64,000 nt of DNA from Bacillus sp. OK048 (GTDB taxonomy: Bacteria > Bacillota > Bacilli > Bacillales > Cytobacillaceae): the NCBI RefSeq assembly GCF_900103525.1, contig NZ_FNHN01000005.1:62001-126000 (forward strand), given 5' to 3'. Below the pieces are notes generated by a model that saw only the letters and a list, made by a program, of their open reading frames with translations, had not been told where the DNA came from and made no database searches. Positions within the stretch are counted from its first letter, which is position 1; each line of letters begins with the position of its first letter. Made by a program: the position numbers and the translations under genes. Positions 27,210 through 36,089 of the stretch are shown here, one piece after another.

Positions 27210-28502
27210 TTGAAAAAAACAATATGCACACTAACAATTGCAGGAACGGTCGGATTAAGCAGTATTTTTGGGGGAATCGTTGAAGCTGCTTCTATTTCGA
27301 GTTTAAAGGATCAGCAAAAACAAATTCAAAAGGAAAAATCAGAAATATCATCCGATATTAATGATGCAGATCAAAAGATTGATAGTTTAAAAGAACAACA
27401 GTCAGGTGTGAAAGATGAATTGACACGCCTTGATTTTTCAATCGATGATACACATAAGAAAATTGGTGAAAAAACGGCCAAGCTGGAGGAAACGAAAGCA
27501 GAAATCACTAGATTACAAGAAGAGATAAAAGTCACCAAAGAGAGAATTAATAAGCGCAATGAACTTTTGAAGGAACGTGCGCGAAATTATCAAGTAACAG
27601 GTGGAATGGTTAGTTATCTCGATGTGTTAATGGGTTCAAAAAACTTCAGTGATTTTATTGATCGGGCTAATGCAGTTGCAACGATTATGCAGGCAGACCA
27701 AGAAATATTAAAACAGCATGAGGCAGATAAAAAGAGTCTAGAGGAGAATCAAATCAAGGTTGAAGAAGAGCTTAAGAGCGTCCAAACCATGCTCGCCGAT
27801 TTAGAAAAAATGAACAAGCAATTAAATGGGCAAAGAGCTGAAAAGGATCAATTATTAGCTTCTCTTAAACAGCAAGAAGAGGAGATTCATGAGCATAAAA
27901 TGGAACTGCAGGAGGAATCTCAAATCCTTGCTGCACAGGCAGCAGCCCTCCAACAAGCCATTGCACTTGAACAGAAACGCCAAGAAGAAGCGAGGAAAGC
28001 TGCTGAAGCAGCGGCAGCCGCCGCCGCCGCGGCAGCCGCTGCAAATAATAATACCGCCGAATCAGGTGGGGGAACTGCAGTAACTGCGCCAGTTTCTAGC
28101 GGTGCATTTACCCAACCAGCGAACGGAAGGTTTACATCTGGTTTTGGATTTCGCGATGGTAGAATGCATTTTGGTGTTGATATTGCCAATCGGGCAGCAG
28201 GAGTACCAATCGTGGCCGCCGCGGATGGTGTCGTGATTGACTCCTACTATTCTAACAGCTATGGTAATGTTGTATTTATTGCACATTCCATAAATGGGCA
28301 AACTTATACAACAGTATCTGCTCATATGGAAACTAGATATGTCAGTTCCGGAGCAGTTGTAAATAAAGGGCAAGCGATTGGTATTATGGGCAATACCGGT
28401 GATTCATCTGGTAAACATTTACACTTTGAACTTCATAGAGGGCAATGGAATGGAAGCAAAAGCAACGCAATCAATCCAGTTGGAATTGTTCCAATGCCAT
28501 AA
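27210..28502 (+). CDS. EnvC/PcsB-like coiled-coil M23 murein hydrolase
   Basis: The 430-residue protein has a signal peptide (cleavage near VEAAS), a long coiled coil (about residues 30-260), a low-complexity Ala tract of roughly 18 residues (about 262-280) and a C-terminal M23 domain. The zinc ligands are intact (GMHFGVDIAN region with HFGVD, and HLHFELH), so it is probably an active endopeptidase. The TTG start at 27210 has GGAAGGAGA seven bases upstream; an ATG five bases earlier stops at once. Direct placement after ftsEX suggests it is the hydrolase they control; in B. subtilis FtsEX controls CwlO, which is an NlpC/P60 enzyme encoded elsewhere. That link is inferred. Confidence 0.88.
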   Translation: MKKTICTLTIAGTVGLSSIFGGIVEAASISSLKDQQKQIQKEKSEISSDINDADQKIDSLKEQQSGVKDELTRLDFSIDDTHKKIGEKTAKLEETKAEITRLQEEIKVTKERINKRNELLKERARNYQVTGGMVSYLDVLMGSKNFSDFIDRANAVATIMQADQEILKQHEADKKSLEENQIKVEEELKSVQTMLADLEKMNKQLNGQRAEKDQLLASLKQQEEEIHEHKMELQEESQILAAQAAALQQAIALEQKRQEEARKAAEAAAAAAAAAAAANNNTAESGGGTAVTAPVSSGAFTQPANGRFTSGFGFRDGRMHFGVDIANRAAGVPIVAAADGVVIDSYYSNSYGNVVFIAHSINGQTYTTVSAHMETRYVSSGAVVNKGQAIGIMGNTGDSSGKHLHFELHRGQWNGSKSNAINPVGIVPMP

Positions 28503-28507
28503 GGAAA

Positions 28508-28536
28508 AGGAAGAAGCCATGCTTCTTCCTTTTTTT
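28508..28536 (+). terminator. Terminator after the M23 gene
   Basis: AGGAAGAAG and CTTCTTCCT pair around CCATG, followed by TTTTTT. Confidence 0.92.
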
Positions 28537-28639
28537 GGAATATAAGAAAGCATAAAATTTGTCACAGCCACAGTCCTTGAAACTGTGGTATTTTTCATTT
28601 GGATAACTTTTGCTAGGAAACAGGTGAAGGGAATCGTTT

Positions 28640-28915
28640 TGGCATGTGGAGGGCCACCATGTGCGCGAAAAAGTTAAAAAGGGATTTTTGGGTAAAGTGG
28701 GAGGTCTCCATGTGCGCGAAAAAGTTAAAAAGAGATTTTTGGATCAAGTGGGGGGTCTCTATGTGCGCGAAAAAGTTAAAAAGAGATTTTTGGATCAAGT
28801 GGGGGGTCTCTATGTGCGCGAAAAAGTTAAAAAGGGATTTTTGGGTAAAGTGGGGGGTCTCCATGTGCGCGAAAAAGAAAAAACAGAATTTTTGGGTAAA
28901 GTGGAGAGCCCTCAT
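28640..28915. repeat. Tandem 51-bp repeat array
   Basis: Five units with the landmark TGTGCGCGAAAAAG begin at 28660, 28711, 28762, 28813 and 28864, exactly 51 bases apart. They share TTAAAAAG(A/G)GATTTTTGG, AAGTGGGGGGTCTC. Because 51 is 17 codons, frames stay open on both strands, which produces open frames of more than 100 codons in several frames; none has a ribosome site matched to a start and they are not called as genes. The last unit is degenerate. The 770-base gap between the M23 gene and ctpB is otherwise terminators and one dispersed repeat. Confidence 0.92.
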
Positions 28916-28928
28916 ATTATCAAAAGGC

Positions 28929-28982
28929 AAAAATGGTTCCCTACTTACCAAGTAAATCCTGGTAATTTGGGAACCATTTTTT
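28929..28982. terminator. Long hairpin after the 51-bp array
   Basis: AAAAATGGTTCCC and GGGAACCATTTTTT pair, with an inner TTACCA/TGGTAA pairing. A- and T-runs flank both sides, so it can act in either direction. Confidence 0.8.
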
Positions 28983-29026
28983 GATTCTTTAAATTAATTA
29001 ATAGGGTAGTTTTTGAACTTAGTTTA

Positions 29027-29179
29027 CTGTCTAGCTCCAACGCCCTAGCGGCTAGTGTCCTTCGCTCTCCGCACTTCAATAAGTCAACATCGAATCGCCT
29101 CCGGCTCTTCGTGTTTCCTTTATCTTGATTGGAGAGCTCCAGGCCATACGCCGCTGACCAGGGCGCTTCCGCTTTTCTA
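29027..29179. repeat. Dispersed Bacillales structured repeat, copy 1
   Basis: The element starts CTGTCTAGCTCCAACGCC and ends CCAGGGCGCTTCCGCTTTTC, with complementary arms (AGCGCC/GGCGCT type) that allow a long fold. A second copy with the same ends is at 63364-63489. This kind of intergenic element is known from many Bacillus-group genomes; its function is unclear. Confidence 0.8.
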
Positions 29180-29272
29180 GTCATAACTCGTCCCTCCTTT
29201 ACATATTAGTTAATATATCTGCAGGAATTATCATAGAAGAGTCAATTGATGCTGCACATGAGGGGGAACAGG

Positions 29273-30727
29273 ATGAAGAGAAAATGGATTGCCCTGATGG
29301 TAGTTGGTTCGCTTCTTACTGGAGCGGGGGGAACGTATACAGGAATGCAATGGTTTGGCCAAACAGAAAGAAACTCAGCCCTTGAGCAAACTTTTACTAA
29401 AGAGGAACAGATGGATACGGCTAAAAAGGATACTGAGGACCTTTTAAAAGTGAATAAGGCATATGAGTTAATCTTAAGTCGGTATGTTGAGAACGTGGAT
29501 AGTGAGACTCTAGTCGAGGGTGCTATTCAAGGAATGCTCACCGTTTTGGATGACCCCTATTCTGTTTATATGAATAGGGAAACAGCCCAGCAATTTAACC
29601 AAGCGTTGGAATCATCTTTTGAAGGCATAGGTGCAGAAGTGGGTATGATCGATGGGAAAATCGTGATTATTTCCCCATTTAAAAATTCTCCTGCTGAAAA
29701 AGCGGGCCTAAAGCCGAATGATGAGATCTTAAAGATTGATGGGAAAAGTGTCGAGGGACTTGACCTCAATAAAGCAACTCTGAAAATACGTGGTAAAAAG
29801 GGAACAAAGGTATCTTTAGAAATCGTTCGAAAGGGTTTAAAAGAACCACTTACCATCGCTGTCACTCGTGATGAGATACCACTTGAGACCATTCATGCTT
29901 CTGTGAAAAAACAAGATGGGAAAAAAATTGGATACATTGAAATTACCACTTTTTCACAGGAAACTGCGGCTGATTTTAAGGAAGAACTAAGTTCGTTAGA
30001 GAAGAAGAATATTGAAGGTTTAATAATAGATGTTCGTGGAAACCCTGGCGGACTGCTAGTAAGTGTTGAGGATATTTTAAAAGAGTTTGTTACAAAGGAT
30101 AAGCCATTTATCCAAATCGAGCAACGAAATGGGGACAAGGAACGGCATTACTCAAAGCTAACAGAGAAAAAGGATTATCCTGTAATGGTCCTAATAAACA
30201 AAGGCAGTGCGTCTGCTTCGGAAATACTAGCAGGTGCATTAAAAGAAGCGGCTGGGTATCCGCTGGTCGGAGAAACAACTTTTGGCAAGGGAACGGTTCA
30301 GCAAGCTGTACCAATGGGAGATGGCAGCAATATTAAATTGACACTATTTAAATGGCTCACTCCTGATGGGAATTGGATTCACAAGAAAGGGATTAAACCT
30401 GATGTAGAAGCCAAACAACCAGCGATTTTTGATACACATCCATTGCAAATAGCAGAACCACTTAAAGAAGATATGAACAATGAGCAGGTGAAAAATGCCC
30501 AAGAAATATTGGCAGGTTTAGGGTTTGGCCCAGGACGAACAGATGGTTATTTTAGTAAGGAAACAACCACAGCTGTTAAAGCCTTCCAGAAAAATAGCAA
30601 CCTTCAGGCAACTGGAAAGATTGATGTAAAAACAGCTGCCAAGCTTGAAGAAGAGGCTATGAAAGAAATCAAAAAGGAGAAAAATGATCTCCAGCTGCAA
30701 ACCGCTTTACGACTAATTTCAAAATAA
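29273..30727 (+). CDS. ctpB: C-terminal processing protease CtpB (S41)
   Basis: CtpB is an exported serine protease that, in B. subtilis, cleaves SpoIVFA to trigger pro-sigma-K processing during sporulation. The 484-residue protein has an N-terminal signal anchor, a PDZ domain (about residues 90-175), an S41 catalytic domain with the nucleophile Ser in GSASASEI and the general-base Lys in FGKGTVQ, and a C-terminal peptidoglycan-binding domain (about 400-470). The ATG at 29273 follows GAGGGGGAA; upstream in-frame TTG and ATG codons lack a site. Confidence 0.94.
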   Translation: MKRKWIALMVVGSLLTGAGGTYTGMQWFGQTERNSALEQTFTKEEQMDTAKKDTEDLLKVNKAYELILSRYVENVDSETLVEGAIQGMLTVLDDPYSVYMNRETAQQFNQALESSFEGIGAEVGMIDGKIVIISPFKNSPAEKAGLKPNDEILKIDGKSVEGLDLNKATLKIRGKKGTKVSLEIVRKGLKEPLTIAVTRDEIPLETIHASVKKQDGKKIGYIEITTFSQETAADFKEELSSLEKKNIEGLIIDVRGNPGGLLVSVEDILKEFVTKDKPFIQIEQRNGDKERHYSKLTEKKDYPVMVLINKGSASASEILAGALKEAAGYPLVGETTFGKGTVQQAVPMGDGSNIKLTLFKWLTPDGNWIHKKGIKPDVEAKQPAIFDTHPLQIAEPLKEDMNNEQVKNAQEILAGLGFGPGRTDGYFSKETTTAVKAFQKNSNLQATGKIDVKTAAKLEEEAMKEIKKEKNDLQLQTALRLISK

Positions 30728-30735
30728 CTAAAATG

Positions 30736-30757
30736 CAGAGGCCTTTGCCTCTGTTTT
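30736..30757 (+). terminator. Terminator after ctpB
   Basis: CAGAGGC and GCCTCTG pair around CTT, followed by TTTTT. Confidence 0.85.
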
Positions 30758-30980
30758 TGTTTACGACAAATTTTATAAAATCTGCGGGGAATTTCGAGAA
30801 TTTCCACGGAAATACTGCCGAAAACAGCTGAATCGAGGGAGAATGAGTCATTTGACTAGTAATAATTCGACACTTTTTTATTTTTAAAAGAAACTAGCAA
30901 TAGGTTTTATTCTTCCAGTTTGGTAAAATAAGCTTTAGGAGCTAGAATAGTAGATTTATGATAGAGGCAGGTGGCAGGTA

Positions 30981-32174
30981 TTGGTTCAATTATGGCTTTT
31001 TGAGCTGTTAAAAGGAATAGGGGAACTTTTTCTTCATCCTGTATTTTACTATCTCATTTTCTTATCTGGGATTTTGGGAGTCTTAAGAGTGAGACGAGAG
31101 CGGAAAAATTTCCACACAAGGACATTTGATGCATATTATGAACTTAGACAATTGTTTCCACTGGGATTCATTTTGGGTCTAGCGCTTTCTATTGTCACCG
31201 TTACGGCAGGTTTGACCGTTCCATTTGCAGCCATCTTACTTATCGCTGTCTTTACATTATTATTGAGCGTAACCACTAATATTCGATTAATGTCTCCCGT
31301 TTACACAGTGGGAGCAGCATTTTATGGAGTTATATTAATAGCAGAATATGACCTAAACATTCCGATCTTTCAAGCGGCATTTCAAGCGATAGATGATAAG
31401 GTCTATCCTACTATTGTCATCCTGCTGGCACTCTTAGTAATTTCAGAGGGAATCCTTATTATAAAAAATGGAAGTAAAGGCTCTTCTCCCAAGCTGGTAA
31501 AAAGCAGGCGCGGACAAAATGTTGGGGTCCATGAGGTGAAACGCTTTTGGATGCTTCCAATGTTTCTGCTTATTCCGGGTGATGTTTTAAATTTATCAGT
31601 TGAGTGGTGGCCAGTCTTTCCAATCGGAGCTGAATCCTACTCACTCATTTTTGTCCCGTTTGCTGTTGGTTTTAACCAGCAAATACAAGGAATGCTGCCA
31701 AAGCAGTCGGTTCAGATACATGGCCGTAGAGTGATAGCACTCGGATGTTTGACATTGATTTTGGCAGTTATCGGTTATTGGTACCCAATTATCTCGATTG
31801 GAGTTGCAGCTTTAGCGATTATCGGTCGTGAAATGATTTCCTTAATGCTTCGGTTGAAGGATGATAATTTACCTTTTTACTTCTCGAAAAAGAATAACGG
31901 CCTAATGATAATTGGGATTATACCAGAATCTCCTGCTGATAAAATGGGACTTCAGGTGGGAGAATTAATATCAAAGGTCAATGGTGTTACTGTACGGGAT
32001 GAACAAGTATTTTATGAAGCATTACAAAAAAATCGAGCCCATTGTAAGCTTGAAGTTTTAGATACAAATGGTGAGATCCGTTTCGTCCAACGCGCTTTGT
32101 ATGAAGGGGATCATTATGAGCTGGGCATTCTTTTTGCACAGGAACAGAGAAAGTTTGATGAAAGAATTGGATAA
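30981..32174 (+). CDS. minJ: Division-site topology protein MinJ
   Basis: MinJ links DivIVA to MinCD and helps place the division site. The 397-residue protein has about eight membrane helices and a C-terminal PDZ domain (about residues 300-380: NGLMIIGIIPESPADKMGLQVGELISKVNG). The TTG at 30981 follows a GGCAGGTGGCAGG purine-rich region and gives the expected family start. Position after ctpB matches B. subtilis yvjB-yvjD. Confidence 0.9.
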   Translation: MVQLWLFELLKGIGELFLHPVFYYLIFLSGILGVLRVRRERKNFHTRTFDAYYELRQLFPLGFILGLALSIVTVTAGLTVPFAAILLIAVFTLLLSVTTNIRLMSPVYTVGAAFYGVILIAEYDLNIPIFQAAFQAIDDKVYPTIVILLALLVISEGILIIKNGSKGSSPKLVKSRRGQNVGVHEVKRFWMLPMFLLIPGDVLNLSVEWWPVFPIGAESYSLIFVPFAVGFNQQIQGMLPKQSVQIHGRRVIALGCLTLILAVIGYWYPIISIGVAALAIIGREMISLMLRLKDDNLPFYFSKKNNGLMIIGIIPESPADKMGLQVGELISKVNGVTVRDEQVFYEALQKNRAHCKLEVLDTNGEIRFVQRALYEGDHYELGILFAQEQRKFDERIG

Positions 32175-32208
32175 TGTAATTTTTTCATAATATCGGGAAT
32201 AGTATAGT

Positions 32209-32237
32209 GCTAGAGACTACTTGTCTCTAGCTTTTTT
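32209..32237 (+). terminator. Terminator after minJ
   Basis: GCTAGAGAC and GTCTCTAGC pair around TACTT, followed by TTTTTT. Confidence 0.92.
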
Positions 32238-32333
32238 GCAATGATGGCATTCTTTCAGGCTTAATTTCAAGCATATTTTAACGAACAATACATAAATTCA
32301 ATAGGAGAGTGTGTGGTAAATGTAAATGATGCT

Positions 32334-32360
32334 AGGTTTCACTCGAATGGAGTGAAACCT
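32334..32360 (+). promoter_or_regulatory. Hairpin in the leader of the molybdenum hydroxylase operon
   Basis: AGGTTTCACT and AGTGAAACCT form a perfect ten-base stem about 40 bases upstream of the first gene. No T-run follows, so an operator or mRNA leader structure is more likely than a terminator. Confidence 0.55.
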
Positions 32361-32399
32361 TCATTATGTTTATAAGAATATTAAAAGGGGATGGAACCA

Positions 32400-34718
32400 T
32401 TGCATATAATTGGGAAAGGAATACCCCGTAAGGAGTCCCTTGAAAAAGTAACTGGCCATGCTAAATATACAGCAGATTATGAAACCAATGAAATGCTACA
32501 CGCAAGATTAGTAACAAGTCCCCATGCTCATGCATTGATAAAACATATAGATATTACCGAAGCCAGAAATATTCAAGGTGTTAGGGCAGTTATCAAGGGT
32601 GAAAATCTTCCTCTGACAGGGGAAGAACTCCAAGATCGTCCTCCTATCGCCACAGATCGTGTTCGATTCCATGGCGAGGTCATTGCCATTGTCGTAGCAG
32701 ATACACCCTATTTGGCGCAAAGGGGAGCAGATTTGATAAAGGTACAATATGAGCTTCTTCCAGTTGTAAATTCTCCCTCTGAAGCGTTAAAACCGGACGC
32801 TCCTCTTTTGCATCCTAATCTAGGTGAATATAAGAAAATCCAAATGGTTTACCCGGTCCCAGGATCAAACATTGCAACTTTGACGAAAATCAGAAAAGGA
32901 GATCAAAAAAGAGGGTGGGATCAAAGTGAGGTGACGGTTGAAGAAAAGTTTGCATTTCGCCCATCTGACCATGCTGCAATGGAAACAAGATGTTCTTTTG
33001 CGCAAATCCATCCAGGCGGAATGACAGAGATTACATCTTCTTCACAAGCTCCTTTTTTAATTAAAAGATTAATAGGGAAATATTTTGGGATTCCAGCAGG
33101 GAAAATCAAAGTAAACACTCCTTTAGTTGGTGGGGCATATGGCGGTAAGGGTTCCATTCAGCTGGAAATATTAGCTTACATTGCGACGAAGGCAGTCAAC
33201 GGGAAACCTGTTAAGATCTTAAATACACGGGAACAAGATATGCTTACATCTCCTGGACATATCGGTCTAGAGGCCATCGTAAAACTTGGCTGTTCAAAAG
33301 ATGGGCTTCTAAAGGTTGCGGAGTTACTCTATTTATGGGATGGCGGGGCTTATTCTGATAAATCGATTGATTTAAGCCGGGCCGGTGCAGTTGATTGCAC
33401 AGGGCCCTACAATATTGAGAATACTTGGTGTGATTCATTATGTATGTATACGAATCATCCATATGCAGCCCCTTTCAGAGGATTTGCCCATTCAGAAGTG
33501 TTATTTGTATTCGAAAGAACGATGGACGTCTTAGCGAAAAAACTAAATTTGGATCCATTAGAGTTCCGCCGTAAAAATGCGATATTGCCAGGCCACACAA
33601 CGCCGACACAAGTACGGTTGACCTCAAGTAAAGTAGGGGATGTACCAAAATGTATTGAGAAACTAAAGGACATCTTCAAGTGGGATGAAGGTCAAATCAT
33701 CGATTTAGGCAATCAAAAAGTGAGAGCCAAGGGAGTAAGCTGCGGATGGAAAAACTCAACCATTGACCCAAATGCCAGTTCTGGAGTCATTTTATCCTAC
33801 AATACAGATGGAAGCATTAACCTCATTTCAGGTGTTGTCGAGATTGGTACAGCAACCAAAACCGTCCTTGCCCAAATTTTAGCAGAAAAATTAAAAATGG
33901 ATATAAACGATATTCATGTGCAAATGACCGTAGATACACTAAACACCCCAGAACATTGGAAAACAGTTGCGAGCAGAGGAACATTCATGGCGGGAAGGGC
34001 AGTATTAGCTGCGGCAGATGATGTAATCAATCAGCTAAAAAGTTTAGCCTCTTTTATTTTGCGAGCTCCAGCAGATGACCTTGAGGTTGGATTTGGAAAA
34101 GTATTTTTAAAGAGTGATCCTAATAGAAATATAATGATTAAGGACATTGCATATGGCTACTCTTTTTCAAATGGAAGTTCGATTGGAGGACAAATCATTG
34201 GCAGGGGACATTATATGTTTAGCGATATCACCTATTTAGACAAAGAAACAGGCGCTGGAAACCCAGGTCCTGAATGGGCAGTTGTTGCTCAAGGGGTAGA
34301 AATTGAACTCAACAAAAGAGACTACACATATAGAATTATCAAAGCAGTTACCGTTATTGATGCAGGTAAGGTGTTAAATGAAAAGACGGCGGTGGGTCAA
34401 GTCATGGGTGCAATGAGCATGGGATTATCGTTTGCGGGGAGAGAAACGTTTCGTTTCGATGAAGCGGGTTTAGTACTAAACCCGCAGTTGCGAACCTATC
34501 GACCAATCCGATTCGGCGAGCATCCGAAATATGAAGTTGCTTTTGTTGAAACCCCGTCGATTGATGCCCCTTATGGTGCAAGGGGTTTGGGGGAGCATGG
34601 ATTGTTGGGGATGCCAGCAGCTCTTGGAAATGCTCTTTCTGCTGCGCTTTCTGTGAACATTAACTATTTACCACTGATTCCCGAGCTCTTATGGAAAGTG
34701 AAAGAAGGAGGGAAATAG
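32400..34718 (+). CDS. Xanthine dehydrogenase-family molybdopterin-binding large subunit
   Basis: This 772-residue protein is the molybdenum-cofactor catalytic subunit of a three-part hydroxylase that oxidises an aldehyde, purine or other heterocycle with water as oxygen source. It shows the family start GKGIPRKESLEKVTGHAKYTAD, the glycine-rich LVGGAYGGKGS motif, the PYAAPFRGFAHSE loop and the C-terminal RGLGEHG with the likely catalytic Glu. The CO dehydrogenase signature AYXCSFR is absent, so it is not a form I CODH. Start is uncertain: TTG 32400 has AGGGGATGG at suitable distance, ATG 32391 abuts the site. The FAD and iron-sulphur subunits follow. The substrate cannot be read from the sequence. 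Confidence 0.88.
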   Translation: MHIIGKGIPRKESLEKVTGHAKYTADYETNEMLHARLVTSPHAHALIKHIDITEARNIQGVRAVIKGENLPLTGEELQDRPPIATDRVRFHGEVIAIVVADTPYLAQRGADLIKVQYELLPVVNSPSEALKPDAPLLHPNLGEYKKIQMVYPVPGSNIATLTKIRKGDQKRGWDQSEVTVEEKFAFRPSDHAAMETRCSFAQIHPGGMTEITSSSQAPFLIKRLIGKYFGIPAGKIKVNTPLVGGAYGGKGSIQLEILAYIATKAVNGKPVKILNTREQDMLTSPGHIGLEAIVKLGCSKDGLLKVAELLYLWDGGAYSDKSIDLSRAGAVDCTGPYNIENTWCDSLCMYTNHPYAAPFRGFAHSEVLFVFERTMDVLAKKLNLDPLEFRRKNAILPGHTTPTQVRLTSSKVGDVPKCIEKLKDIFKWDEGQIIDLGNQKVRAKGVSCGWKNSTIDPNASSGVILSYNTDGSINLISGVVEIGTATKTVLAQILAEKLKMDINDIHVQMTVDTLNTPEHWKTVASRGTFMAGRAVLAAADDVINQLKSLASFILRAPADDLEVGFGKVFLKSDPNRNIMIKDIAYGYSFSNGSSIGGQIIGRGHYMFSDITYLDKETGAGNPGPEWAVVAQGVEIELNKRDYTYRIIKAVTVIDAGKVLNEKTAVGQVMGAMSMGLSFAGRETFRFDEAGLVLNPQLRTYRPIRFGEHPKYEVAFVETPSIDAPYGARGLGEHGLLGMPAALGNALSAALSVNINYLPLIPELLWKVKEGGK

Positions 34719-34719
34719 T

Positions 34720-35553
34720 ATGCTATCGGCGAATATCGAGTATTTTAAACCTGCAACCATCGACGAGGCAGTAGAACTATTTCTATTGTTAAAAAGTGAA
34801 AATAAGCACCCTCTTTATTACGGGGGCGGTACGGAGATTTTAACACTTGGAAGGCTAAACTTTATTGAGACAGAAGCCATCATCGATATAAAAGGAATAG
34901 GAGAATGTCTTTCTTTTCATTTTAATCAAGACTATTTAATTACTGGTGCTGCTCTTTCCCTCACCAATATTGAAGAGAAGAACTTATTTCCATTATTAAC
35001 CGCTGCCTCGATGGGAGTTGCCGACCATACAGCAAGGAACAAAATCACCCTTGGGGGAAATATATGCGGGCAAATTTTTTACCGTGAGTCAGTATTGCCA
35101 TTTCTTTTATGTGACAGCCAGGTGGTGATAGCTGGAGGGAATGGGAAACAGACTTTTGCACTAAATGAAATTTTCAATCAGACATTGCAACTAGAGGAAG
35201 GACACTTTCTCCTTCAACTGCTTACCGAAAAGAAATACACGAATCTTCCATTCGTTTGCATAAAGAAACGACAGCAATGGGAGACTGGCTATCCATTACT
35301 AACGATTGCTGCGATTAAAGTAGAGCAGCAGCTCCGCTTTGCGTTTAGCGGTTTATGTCCATTTCCATTTCGGTCTAAGAGAATAGAGGAGGAATTGAAC
35401 AAAATCAGTCTTTCGATCGAGGAAAGAATCAATAGTGCTCTTCCACATATTCCTAAACCTGTACTAGATGATATTGAAGGGTCAAAAGACTATCGATTAT
35501 TTGTACTTAGAAATACCTTGAAAGACATTATAATGGATTTGGAGGGAAGGTAG
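34720..35553 (+). CDS. FAD-binding medium subunit of molybdenum hydroxylase
   Basis: The 277-residue protein belongs to the CoxM/XdhB FAD-binding family. It shows YYGGGTEILTLGR (FAD-binding loop), a second conserved segment HTARNKITLGGNICG and the C-terminal CO dehydrogenase flavoprotein domain. It passes electrons from the iron-sulphur subunit to an acceptor. The ATG lies one base after the large-subunit stop, with AGGAGGGAAAT upstream. The gene overlaps the next start by one base. Confidence 0.88.
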   Translation: MLSANIEYFKPATIDEAVELFLLLKSENKHPLYYGGGTEILTLGRLNFIETEAIIDIKGIGECLSFHFNQDYLITGAALSLTNIEEKNLFPLLTAASMGVADHTARNKITLGGNICGQIFYRESVLPFLLCDSQVVIAGGNGKQTFALNEIFNQTLQLEEGHFLLQLLTEKKYTNLPFVCIKKRQQWETGYPLLTIAAIKVEQQLRFAFSGLCPFPFRSKRIEEELNKISLSIEERINSALPHIPKPVLDDIEGSKDYRLFVLRNTLKDIIMDLEGR

Positions 35554-36029
35554 TGGGGCAATCTTCAGTAAACAAGGTAAGTGTCTCATTAGAGGTAAAC
35601 GGAGAGCTGCGTCAGGTTGAAATTCGACCGGCAGACACACTCCTGAATGTCCTAAGGAAACAACTCGCTCTAACAGGAGCTAAACCAGGCTGTCTTAATG
35701 GAGATTGTGGTGCTTGTTCCGTTATTGTAAATGAAACTGTTTATAAATCATGCATTATGCTGGCGGTTGAGGCGGTGGATTCAAAAATTACTACGATTGA
35801 AGGATTAAAGGATTCACCGGTCCAAAAGGCATTTATCGAGCATTTTGCTTTTCAATGCGGATATTGCACTCCTGGATTTATTATGAATGCACAAGCACTG
35901 TTAATAAAGCAGCCCCAACCAACCTATGAAACAATGAAAGAATGGCTTTCCTCCAATATTTGCAGGTGTACTAGTTATCAGGAAATCGAAGAAGCTGTAC
36001 TATCTGTTATCAATAGAGGTAAAAACTAA
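35553..36029 (+). CDS. 2Fe-2S small subunit of molybdenum hydroxylase
   Basis: The 158-residue protein has an N-terminal plant-type 2Fe-2S domain (CLNGDCGACSV, then a fourth Cys in YKSC) and a C-terminal domain binding the second cluster (CGYCTPGF and CRCTSYQEIE). It carries electrons from the molybdenum centre to FAD. The GTG start overlaps the TAG of the preceding gene by one base, with GGAGGGAAGG just upstream, so all three subunits are translationally coupled. No XdhC-type maturation gene or molybdenum-cofactor gene is in the window. Confidence 0.9.
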   Translation: MGQSSVNKVSVSLEVNGELRQVEIRPADTLLNVLRKQLALTGAKPGCLNGDCGACSVIVNETVYKSCIMLAVEAVDSKITTIEGLKDSPVQKAFIEHFAFQCGYCTPGFIMNAQALLIKQPQPTYETMKEWLSSNICRCTSYQEIEEAVLSVINRGKN

Positions 36030-36042
36030 AAAAATGGATAAG

Positions 36043-36089
36043 AAGTGATGCTCAAAAATCAACCGATTTGTTGCGCATCACTTTCTTTT
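36043..36089 (+). terminator. Terminator of the molybdenum hydroxylase operon
   Basis: AAGTGATGC and GCATCACTT pair, followed by TCTTTTC. It overlaps the 3' end of a small minus-strand gene. Confidence 0.75.

Noticed and set aside
27920-28189. Minus-strand open frame opposite the M23 gene
   Set aside because: It is the antisense of an alanine-rich tract, whose GC-rich codons open the reverse frame.
28613-28984. Open frames of more than 100 codons on both strands
   Set aside because: They arise because the 51-bp repeat is a multiple of three without stops. Several frames are open at once and none has a suitable ribosome site.
32400-36029. Aerobic carbon monoxide dehydrogenase
   Set aside because: Subunit order is CoxM/S/L-like in kind, but the large subunit lacks the AYXCSFR active-site loop of form I enzymes.
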